A DNA stretch of 64,000 bases from Prunella strophiata (lineage: Eukaryota > Chordata > Aves > Passeriformes > Prunellidae), in assembly GCA_036583965.1 (NCBI GenBank), contig JAZBQD010000027.1, positions 6,156,187 to 6,220,186 of the forward strand, in the 5' to 3' direction. The notes beneath the pieces are model-generated. The model ran no database searches and was not told the origin of the DNA. It saw only the letters and a list, made by a program, of their open reading frames with translations. Positions within the stretch are counted from its first letter, which is position 1, and the number at the start of each line of letters is the position of its first letter. Shown here in pieces: positions 25,201 through 37,200 of the stretch. A program made the position numbers and the translations under genes.

Positions 25201-28200
25201 ACAGGTACACTGTGCTGCATTTTACTTCTACCATGTTTATGCTGTGAATAATTTATTGACTTTCACTACAAACCAAAGAATCTCATTTACTTGTCTAACT
25301 GATTACTTTGGTTCAGCTAGGGGGCATTTTAAAAATGAATTCAACTGCTGCAGATACAGTTGAATTGAATTCCCTTTCCTCACTGACTCAGATCAGTCAT
25401 TATGTTCTGAACTCCCACACTTTCAGCTTAATATCTTAATTCTGCCTGAAAATGCAAAACTTGCCCTGAAAAAAGAGACAGTGCATATTTTAGTCATTAG
25501 CCCAGTGATTTGAATTCTTTCTGTGAAATGTGTTACCTCCTGGCATCTAATCTCCTCCAAACTTTCTCTTAGGGTGAAGCCTCTTCATTATATTTCCTGG
25601 CTGGTGGGACATGAAGGCAAAGGCAGTGTTCTAGTCTTTCCTTAGGAAAAAGTATGTGGTTTTTAAGCACAGTTATTAAATGCTTTGATCTCATTCAAAT
25701 ATAGCTAAACTCTATTTTGTGTATTTATATTTCCTATAGATGTAAAAGCAGGCCAAGCCTGCCTTTTTGTATCAGTGTTTTGTAGTGATATTCTGTAAGA
25801 TGATGATAAATCCAAATAAGAAATAAATAGGCTTTTTGTCTGTGATTCATGGATAGCAGTATCTCTGACTGATCTTTGAGATCTCCAAAAGGTTACTTAG
25901 CTTTTTCACTGTTTTTCTTTAATTCTGAATCCTGAGGTCACATCCTTAAACTGGAAAAGCTTTGTGTAAACTGTAAATGTATTGAAAACCTCTGAAATAA
26001 AGCTACCCTGTGATACACTGCTTCTAGGTGAGCTCAAGCAAAGCTGAAAGGATTAATTAATAGGTACCTTTCACTCTTCCATAGGTTTTGGGCCCTTGCA
26101 TTGTATGGAGGAAATGGAGAGACAGGATTTGAACAGAACTCCACTTACTCCATCTTCAGCATTTCTGTGACTTTGACTGATGAAGGTTACAAGCACTTCT
26201 ATGAGGTATGGTGTCCTGCAGCTTGTTTTTCCTGCTGTTTCCCTAATGTCTGGAGAGATGAAACTGTTCCTTTCTGTCTGCAGGTGGCCCACGTTGTGTT
26301 CCAGTATGTGAAGATGCTGCAGAGAAGAGGGCCAGATCAAAGGCAAGTGTTTGCCACTCCAGCAGATATTTGTGGTGGTGTCCTTCTCCATTATCCTGTT
26401 ATTTGTAGTGTTTGCACTTTTTGTGGAGTTCCTGGAGCATAAACAGGGAGTCATTAGTAAAGCTTGTCTGTGTGGAAAACATGTCAGTTTAAAAAAGTTT
26501 AAAAATAATTTTTCTGAATGTTTATGCTTGTTTCTTGGTGATTTTCAGTTTCACTTGTTGTGAGGTGATTCCTTCAGTTTAGTAAGCTGAACTGGTGTAG
26601 AGGTCAAGTGCAGTTTTGTGTTAATTTTAAATGAATTTGTTGAGCCAGGTCTGTGGAAGTCAGGACTGGGTGTTCTGGTGTTAGCCTGAGTTTATGTTAA
26701 TTTGGTATCACATTTTGACTCTTAACTCTCCTTCTCTTTGGAAAATAAAACTTTCTGCCAGTTCTGAGAAATGCCATTTTGGGAAGTGCATTTAATACTG
26801 GCTTCTGTGTCTTGTACCTGAATGAATCATCGATCTCACCATTGATGCCTTTCCTAGAAGGCTCCTTTTTAAGATTCTTGGTAAATATTGTGGAGTAATG
26901 GAGAAAAATCCACTTTTATTATCTTCTTCCTCCTTTGCAGAATATGGGAAGAAATACAAAAGATTGAAGCTAATGAATTTCACTACCAGGAACAGGTATT
27001 TATCCACTGTTCTGACTTAGATAAACCATGAAAAGTATTACCTTTTCATTTTGAAACACATTTCCAAAGTTCTATTTGAGAAGAAACACATTGTGCACTT
27101 AATGAGGCTGTATTTGGCTGAAAGGAGATGTATTCTAGGCAGAGAAATATTGAGATTTTTCCCTAACAGAATTTAATGTTGATTTTTCATTCCTTACCTG
27201 CTAGGTAGGCTCTTTCAGTTTAGACTTTGTTATTCCTACTACATTTAGCCATGTTCTCTTTCTTACTAGATAACTTGTTTTTTTTCTTTGAATGACACTG
27301 AAATTTCCTTTTGGGAAAACAAATCCATCCATACAAATACTACATACAGCAGGAACATAGATTTGTGGGTGTTTTTGTGACAGGGCAGGGCTGTGAACCC
27401 CAGGGGCAGAAGAATGACTTAGGCATGGCACTCCAGTTTTCTGCTTGGTGGATGGAGCTGTGCTAAGGAATGATGGTCTCAGAGGCAGAGCTTAGCATGG
27501 ATGGTTAGGGGGTGCCCAGGAGAGGTTTAATGTTCCCTCAGGTGTTTGGTGTCTCAAGAAAATCCTTGGGCATGTTTCCCACTACATTTGCACAACACAG
27601 ATGTGCCAAACTCAGCTCTTCCCAGATGTACTGTGCTCTCAGGCTGACCCAGGATCTGTACAGTCCTGTGCTGGCTGCTGCAAACACCCCAAAGCACTTA
27701 GCAAGAAGCTGAGCAACCTGGTCCTCCTCTTTTAAAAGGCAATGTGTATTTCATGTTCAAGCAGGAGAACCTCCCCTTCCTCACCCTGCACATCATGGCA
27801 GGGAGCTGGGGGAAGGGAGCAGAGCCAGAGGTATTTGTGCAGTAGCAGTAATTCCTTGCCTTGTGCTTTCCAGGTCACTTTAAATCTTGAATTGTTGCAG
27901 GGCTCTGCTTGTGTCCCCTGGAGGCAAGGAGTGCATTCTGCTGGTCTTTAACTTGGTAGATTCCATGACTGTAAACTGCATAATCAAGGTGTCTTCTACA
28001 AAGATGATGTGTCTGAAATTTCAGGATTCTCAGAGTAGACTGAACATTAGTTATGGTTATGAAATATATTTAATTAATAACTAAACCAAATGCTATAACA
28101 AGCATACAACAAACGCTCAACATATTTGACTAGTCAAGCTCTTCTCAGAACAGAAAATTGGTATCTTGGGTTTCTAATTATGTGACAAATGGCTTTATTT

Positions 28201-31200
28201 CTTTGTTTGCAGACAGATCCAGTTGACTATGTGGAAAACCTTTGTGAGAACATGCAGTTGTTTAAGAAGGAAGATTTTCTGACAGGAGACCAGCTCTTGT
28301 TTGAATACAAGCCAGAGGTAAATGTTCTTTGAACTCTGATTATATGTTTTGAAGTAAGGAAAACATGTGCATACTGTGTAATACAGGCATGTGTACAGAC
28401 ATTTGCAATTAAACATAATGCAGGCACAGGTTTTGTATTAATTGAAACACTTGTGTTCAGAAAGCAGATCTGTTTTGTAAGCTTGTTATGTCTTGTTCTT
28501 CCTACATTCCAACTGAGAAGTCTTTGCTGGCTCAGGCAGTCAGAGCTGCATTTGAACTGCAATATTGTCTGGAACTTGTAGATCATTGCTGATGCCCTGA
28601 ACCAGCTCAGCCCTCAGAGAGCCAACCTGGTTTTGCTGTCTGCTGCCAATGAAGGCCAGTGTCACCTCAAAGAGAAGTGGTTTGGGACTCAGTACAGCAT
28701 GGAAGGTAAAACAGCAGCAGGAGCTGGCAATGTCTGATTCCTGCATTAGAGGAAGTGAAAGGGTGACAACACAAAATGCAAGTGCATGGAAGTGGGGAAA
28801 TGAATCCCCAGTGCTTTATTGAGCTCACCATTAGTCTCTGTGCCACCCAAACCTGCTCTTTGTTTGCTGCCAGTGGATTCCCACTCCTGCAGTTCCTTTG
28901 GGAGGCAGAGCTCCCAGCAAGCTCCACTTGGGGAAGGAACAACAATGGAGCACAGGCTTAGGGGAAGCTGGGTTACTGAGGCAGACTTGATTTGCTTTTA
29001 ATAGGACTGCTTCAGTCCTGCTCCAAAAGATTTTGTAGGAAGGGATTTAGAAAGAGTCCTGAGGAATGGGGTGATGTTAAGAAACTCCTGTGATACTGCA
29101 AATCTTTCTGAAGATTGGGAAAAGATGTCTGGAAAGAGGATGGCCTTCTCTTCCTGTTGAACTAATGCATGTCATGGTTTTTAACAGATATTGACACGTA
29201 CTGGAGTGATTTATGGGACAGTGACTTTGAGTTAAATCCAGATTTACACCTTCCAGAAGAAAACAAATACATAGGTAAGCCACCTGGGCATGAGTGAAGT
29301 CTTCCCCAGTGATTTACTTGAGAATTTGCTGTGGTTTAGAAACAACCTAAACTGGTATCAACCGGTTTCTGCAAATTAAAAAAACATGAGAACTCTGCTC
29401 AGCTGGATTTTATTTACTCTTTTTTTATTTATAAGCTTAAGAACTGAGTTATTTTAAGGTACATAAAATTACAGATGATATATCCATAACAGAGCAGGCC
29501 TCACAGTCAGTGAGAGTTAATACAGAGCTTCAGACACCTTAGAAGAGAATTTTATTTGCTTAATCCTCCTATTTCTGAAAGCATCTAAATGCCATCTGGC
29601 TTTGTTGCCAAAAGCAAATGAAATGAAAGCCAGGATTTGTGTCCTGGATGGAATGTGATGCCACCACTTCTGCTCTGCAGCTGAGCCACTCTTCTGGTGT
29701 GGAAGTGAAAAAGAGATGTTCTTTGGGTCCAGGAAAGTCACAAATAATTTAGAAAACTGGAGGGGAAAAATGTATTTTTTGATACTTTTGAAGACTTAGA
29801 TGAATTTAGCATGATTGTATCTGTGAAACACACTAATGTGTGGTTTTGGTGTGGTTTTTCTCTTTGTTAGCCACCGACTTTGCTTTGAAAGTTGCTGACT
29901 GCCCTGAGACAGAATATCCAGTCAAAACACTCAGCACACAACAAGGCTGTCTCTGGTACAGGAAGGATGATAAATTCAAAATTCCAAAAGGTAAATGCCT
30001 GAGGGCTTTCTGAATAGCAAGACCCCATTTTTACCAGCTGGAATTTATTTGAAGGCAAATAACTCGTTGTATTGTTCACCATTTAAACTGAAGTGCTTGC
30101 TGTCAGCTCTTCCATGGTCCTTTTGATATGTTTATTAGCTACAATAAAAGAGAAGCAGGTGAGTTAAGGCAACAAAGACACCCTGCTGATACCTCAGGTT
30201 GAAAAGTGGAATCACTGAAATTTACTGAACAGTCTGTGTGGGGACAGGATTGGGCAGACAGAATATGCTGCTGAGACAAGGGCTTGAGAAGGAAGGAGCA
30301 CATTAATTAGAAGGGACATAATCTCTTCTACAGAAAGAGAGAAATACAGCCTGGCTCTGAGACAAGGGTGTAAAATATATTGCTGCTTTCAAGCAGAATG
30401 TCACAGTTTTTAGTGTGTCTTAAACAGATTTCTGTGGAGTTTTCTTTTTCTATCTGTAGTGGTCATGCTATGGGAGTATTCTGCAAAGCACAGCTTTGCT
30501 TTCCAATATTTGATGCTTCAAAGGGAAGATTTTTGGAATAAGAAGGAGAAGACATTTAATGATGACTTAAAATAAGGGAAAAAGTGTTATAGATGAATGA
30601 CCATTTTCATTAAACTCAAATTGTCACCAAAGAACAACTTGATGGAAATGTATTTGAGTTCAGAAAGTTGTCACTTTCTATACAGTTGCTCATTGAAATT
30701 TCCTTTTCCTCCCCAGGTTATGTTCGATTCCATCTGATCTCTCCATTGATACAGCAATCTGCAGAGAAGTGAGGATTGTATTATTTATGCTTTCCTTGCA
30801 GAGTAACTAAATTACCATACCTAGTGAAAAACTGGGAAGAGACTTTCATTTTAAGCAGGAATAGAATAAGGTGTCCTTTTCTCACATCCTTCCACCTTCC
30901 TTGTGCTGTTATCTGCAGTTTGGTGATGGTGGTTCTGCAGCAGGTCCTGCCTGTAGCCAGCAGATGTGTGAGGGGTTCAAGGTGTGGTGTTCCCCAGGGC
31001 AAGTCTGGGGGAAAGCAATATACCAGCAGCAGTGCTCAGAGAAGGAGCTGCTCCTGAAAAAAGCAGACTGTGGACTATCCTGAGCATGTCCCAGCATCCT
31101 GGGAGCCTGCAGGAGCAGGAGAGGCTGCAGCAGCCTTGAGAAACCAACTGGGGTCAGGCAGAGGCTGCCATTGCCACTTGTAACCAGTGCTGTTGTCATA

Positions 31201-34200
31201 AGCCTGCCAAGACCTGCACAAATCATGTTTTGGGAAAGCCTTTTTAAATTTGTTTTCTTGATGTGTGTTAGTTTAATCCTTGAATTGGAATCCAGGCAAT
31301 AACAAGAACCTGAAAGCAGGGACTGCAGTTTCCAGGTTGTGTAGCCTGCTTTGCTTATTATTATTTTTTACCTTGGTAGATAAATAATCATGTAATTACT
31401 CAATTTTGAGCATAACTGAGTATATCTGTCCCCCACACCTTTAGACAAAGTGAAATAATTTCATTTGCTGTGATTTTTTCATGTTTTGAGGATTGTCTTG
31501 TTAAAATGTGCATTCTTACCCTGAAGAAACCTTCAATCTTGTGAAGCTGGAATCTTTCACATTTCAGGGAATTGCTGAATGTCCAGATAATTTTTAAGTA
31601 GTGTCACGTGCTTTTTGCACAAAGGGAAACCTGCATTCTCTATTTCTGTTTTTTTGGAAAGCTTATTATTGAATCTCATTTTACACAAATTCCGTTTCTG
31701 TTGGAATTCAACTGCATGTACCATCAAGCTCATTGGGCTTAACTTTCATATTTAGTCCATCCTTTTTTCTTGCTTTTTAACCCCCTGCCCTTTTCTCCCT
31801 CCAGCATAGTGTTGTTTGATACATTTGTAAACATCCTTTCCCACAACCTGGGGGAACCAGCTTATGAAGCAGATGTGGCTCAGCTGGAGTACAAGCTGGT
31901 GGCTGGAGAGTATGGCCTGATCATCAGAGTGAAAGGATTCAACCACAAACTACCTGTAAGCTCTGCTCCTCTCCTCACTGCTGTTATGCCTGCAGCTTTG
32001 CAGTGTGTGTGCTTTTCTGGAGCTTTGAATGGTTGGATGAGGTGTTTTAAATAGAAAAATTGGTCTCTGGCAGGGTAATGCAGCAAATGTGCTGCTTTTT
32101 CTTGTACTTACATGTACAAAGATGGAGTTGTGTGAGCTTATACAAGCTCAAATTACTGACTGCAGGCTGACTTAAATCTTCCTTTTAAGTAATAACTGTA
32201 TCTCCATTAAAATTTTAACAGCTTTTCCTATGAAAAGAGCTTTGTGTCTCCCATGGCCATAAAGGGGATTGGAGCCTTTCCATCTCTAAGTTGTGCCTAT
32301 TTGCATGATGTCTGGAGAAGGGTGTCTGAAAAGAGGTTTTGGTTTCAATTTGACTTTGGACATCCAGCTTCTGAACAGTGCTCATTTTGGGTGCAGATTT
32401 TCTGTGTTGGCTTGCTGAGGGGATTGGGGGATCCTTGTTCCCATTCCCTGAATTCTGGCCATGTAAGACATGGCAGGCACAGAGAGGACACAGTGAAGAG
32501 GAGACAGCCATCAGCTTCCATTGCAAGAGTTTTGCTGGAGCAAAGCTTTAAGACTATTAATCACCTGTCAGACTTATTAATAGGAGTTTCAACAGAAAAA
32601 GCCAAATATGCAAGCAGCAGGGTCTGACTATTCTCTTTTTTAATCCTGAATTATGTCTCTGTTGTGATGTCATTGTGCTGATCAGCTTTAAAAGGGAAAA
32701 ATGGAATATTGAATACAAAAATGTTGGGGATTCCAGGCTAGATGTGTTTCAATAGAATGTGGAAACTCCTATTGATTTGGGATATTGAGCTTATGCACTG
32801 TGTAAAAACACTGCCCTTCTGAAAGTCATTTGGTATAGAATTGTTTAGTGAAGAACATCTGGCAGAATGGAAGAATGTGCATTAGTAATGCTCCATGTCT
32901 CAATAATGATAATTTTATTAATCATAATTTTATATTATTGTATTAGCATTAAATTAAACCAACAAAAACCCCAACTTGAAACTGTTCTCTTTACAGCTTC
33001 TGTTTCAGCTCATCATTGATTACTTGTCTGACTTCAGCTTTACTCCAGCAGTTTTTGAAATGATAACAGAGCAGCTGAAGAAAACATACTACAACATCCT
33101 CATTAAACCTGAGACTCTGGCCAAGTGAGTTCTGGGGGAGGGCAGCAGTGGCTGAGGCTGAGCTGAGGAGCTCAGGGATCCCTGCTCTGTGCTCACAGGG
33201 CTTGCTCCAGGCTTTGTTCGTAGACCCGAACCCCGGGGAGCCGCTGTGAGCCAGCAGTGGCTGCTGGGGGAGGGCACAGCCAGCCGTGGGCTGCTGTGTG
33301 CAGTCAGCAATGGCCTCTGTGGCATCCAGCAGCTGCTGCTGAGCTGTGCTTGTGTTCCTGGCCCTGCAGGGACGTGCGGCTGCTGATCCTGGAGCACGGC
33401 CGCTGGTCCATGATCGACAAGTACCAGACGCTGATGAAGGGACTCTCCATCGAGGCGCTCTCCGCCTTCGTCAGCGCCTTCAAGGCACAGCTCTTCGTGG
33501 AGGGGCTGGTGCAGGGCAACTTCACCAGCAGGGTGAGTGCAGCCCTGGCAGCTGAGTGCTCACACTGAGCTCTGTGCAGCCTGGAGTCTCGTGGGCTGGG
33601 CAGCTTCACCTCCAGCACCTCAGGAGTGCTCGTGGGGATAAGCAGTTCACAGTCACCAGTTTGAACATGAAGTTTCCAGGAATTTGGATTTAAACTGCTG
33701 ATAGGAAAAAATGTAATAGATGTCTGTAATCTATTTCTCCTTTTGCCACCAGTTTGGTGTATCCATATATTTGCTATGGAGAAATTCCTGCAGTGGTGCC
33801 ACAGGAGGAGGCACCTCTGGGAATTTGACTGCCTGTATGGTTTGGTTAAACCTCACTTGAGTGCCAAACACATGGAGTAAGGATAACTGCTGCTATTTCT
33901 TTGGCTTGTGCCTTTTCCTTCTGGAGACATTACAGTGCAAAAAGCTGTGTGGACACTCTCTCTGCAGTGGTGCAGAGGAGGCTGGAGGGACTGGGGACAA
34001 TGTGAGGAAGCAGGGATGTCAGGAGCAGGACAGCTCAGCTGTTCTTTGCTTGGGGCTCACTCTCTCAAGTGCTGCACTGGGGTGTGTGGTTGTGAATTGG
34101 GATAGTAATTCTCTTCTAAATAAATCTGATGTCTTTGCTTTCTTCCCTAGGAAGCAAAGGATTTCCTGAATTATGTTGTTCAGTGAGTATCTCTTGACTC

Positions 34201-37200
34201 TTTAATTTATTATATGGAAACTAAAATCAAGATAAGATTCTTTTCTGGAGGAGGGAGTCAGAGTGGGAGTGCTGAGAAATTCCCTTCTTCCCTCTGGTGT
34301 TTGCAGCAGGTTGCTGTTGAGGGTGGCAGATGTAGTTCTGGTTTGGGGAAGGGCAAAATAACATCAGACCAAGTGTGTAAATGTCTGGGTGCTGCTGTGG
34401 TTTTGGCCAAGGTGTGAGCAGGTGTTTGAAGCTGTGCTGTTTGTGCTCCCCCCAGGAAGCTCCACTTTGCCCCCCTGGCCCATCCCTGCCCCGTGCAGTT
34501 CCGGGTGGTGGATTTGCCAAACACCCACCTGCTCTGTAAGGTGAAAACTCTCAACAAGGGTGATGCCAACTCTGAGGTGACAGTCTACTACCAGGTGAGT
34601 GTGCTGGGGCTCTGCTGGCACCACCCCTCCTTGAGCACAGGGGTGTCACAGAGGGGACACACACCCCTCATGTGAGCACAGGCCTGTGCCCCAAGGCTGA
34701 ACCAAGTGGAATTCCCTGTTGGGGGTTCCTTGAAGCCAGCACCTTCCCTTCCTGTACTGGTGCTGGGAACTGGGTTAGTGCTGTGGTGTCCCAGCTGTGG
34801 TCTCAGGGGCTGGGCTGGGCCTGTCCCCTCAGGGAAAACCAGAACTTCCATCTGTCCCTGCTGTGAATTGTCCCTGAGTGCTGCAGTCCAGGCTGAGGTG
34901 TGTGCCATAAGTCATCTTGGCCTGAGTCATCACATTAAACCCACCCTAAATTCTTCATTCTCTTTCCAGTCAGGAGCCAGGAACCTGAGGGAATACACCC
35001 TGATGGAGCTGCTTGTGGTGAGTTTGTGTTTGTGCCTCCTAACTCTGCACAGTTCCCCTGAACACTGCTTGCAGCTGAGGCCACCAGGCTGACTGGCCCC
35101 CCTATTGTGTGTTCTATTGCTGGCCCTGGCTGAACTGTTGGGGTGGGTGTCCCCAAATGCTGCAGTCATGGACATGACAGGAGACTGTTCCTGTAGCTCC
35201 CAACCCACAGGACTGAGCCCTCTTAGTGCAGTGGTTGTGGCTGGCCAGGGGCACTTCAGTGTCCTGTGCTCTGTGTGGAGCCCATGAGGGGCTGCAGGGC
35301 AGTGCTCACAGCTCTGGGTCTCTCACTCTGCTTGGATGAGTTTGCAGGAACCCAAACATGAACACTCCCAAGTTAAAAAGGATTTCCTAAAGCTGAGAAA
35401 ACACTGAAAAGCAGCAATGCAGAAAATGAAAACTATTGCAAATTCAGATCTCAGATTTTTCTGTCTAAAGTACCAACACTATTTTAACTTGCTGTACCTT
35501 TGTGCTGTTTCAGATGCACATGGAGGAGCCCTGCTTTGACTTCCTGAGGACCAAGCAGACCCTTGGGTGAGTTCACTGGGAGGAATTCTCCTGCACCTGC
35601 TCCTACACTCCTGCTCTGGCTGTTCTCTGGTGCTTTTACTCTGGGAACCCTTCCTGCACAGTGGCTGATCCTCAGTTACTGTAATGGAAACAGCAACATC
35701 AGCACTTCAAAACCAAAAGCACCCATCAGTACAAGGTGCAAGCAGAGTTGCTTTTGACTTCTGTAAGAATTGCATCTATTACCAGTGTGTTAACTTGGAA
35801 TTACTCAGCATAAAGTTGTTCCTTGCACTTCCACACTCAGCCCCCTTCCCCAGGGCTGTTTTCACAGCAGCTCTGTGGTGCTGAGCAGCCTCCCTCAGAG
35901 GCACCCTCAGGAAACTGGAGCAGGCTTTTCACAGCTCTGGGTCTCTCACTCTGCTTGGATGAGTTTGCAGGAACCCAAACATGAACACTCCCAAGTTAAA
36001 AAGGATTTCCTAAAGCTGAGAAAACACTGAAAAGCAGCAATGCAGAAAATAAAGACCATTGCAAATTTAGACCTCAGATTTTTCTGTCTAAAGTACCAAC
36101 CCTATTTTAACTTGCGGCATGTCCTGTAAATGAAAAGTTAATTGTGCTTGTGGAATTATTTTGTTTTGTTCTCTTTTCTTTTAAGCTACCACGTGTACCC
36201 CACCTGCAGGAACACTTCTGGGATTCTTGGCTTCTCAGTCACAGTGGCAACCCAGGCAACTAAATACAAGTAAGTGCTCTGTGGGGAAAGTTCTTCACTG
36301 CTCCCAGCCCTGGCTGTGGGAGTCACCTGCTCCCAGTTAAGAGTTCCCTCCTGTTTCAGGCCACAGAGGGATTTTTTTAATTCAAGGAGATGTCAGAAGG
36401 GACACTGCTGACAGTCACAACCTCCTGATTCAAAACCAGCACCTGAATGAAACAGTAGCCTTAGGCTTCTTAAAACTGCAGTGGTCCTGACTTGAATAGT
36501 GAAAAGTAATCTCAAGACTAAGTAAAATATCCCCCTGCCCTTTTGAAACTATTCTTCCAGGAGAGTTCAAATCCTGTAAATCCTGTCTATCTGTTCTTGT
36601 GGCTCATGTTCAGCAAGCACAGCACTGTGATGTTTTTGTTCAAACCTGGGCCTTTGAACTACCAGCATTTGATCTGCCAGAGTTGAAGGGTTATTTGAAA
36701 AATGTGTCACTTGTGAAAAATAACACTGTGTCAGTGAAAGCTTAATTAGCACAGTGCTGCTGTCTCTAATTTTTACATTTGGATGCTCCCATTACTGAGA
36801 TCTGTGTCATCAGTGAGGGTTTTAATGTGTCAGAAACCTCAGGATCCATCACACCACATTTTCTTTCAGTCCTGATCCTATAGTCCCTAACTCTGCAGGG
36901 CTCAGGGGGCAGCTGGGGACACCAGAGCAGGTCCCCAGCAGAGCAGGTCCCCAGCAGGATCCCAGCAGTGGCTCCTGGGCACCTGCAGTCCCTGTGTACA
37001 GCTGACAATGAAAGCACTGCAAGAACTGACCACCAGGTGTTCTCAGATCAGTTTTCAGAGGATGAGGGAAGTGAGCCTCTCCCTTCCTCATCATTTGGGG
37101 GCTGCTGCTTTACCCCTTAATATTGTTTTGTGGATTTTTTTGTTTGTTTTTTTCCTGCCTAATTTAATTATTTATTTCTCTTTTAGTTCTGAATTGGTTG

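Noticed and set aside
36924..36955. 16-bp tandem pair AGAGCAGGTCCCCAGC in an NRDC intron
   Set aside because: Only two copies with no link to a splice site or other feature; ordinary slippage.
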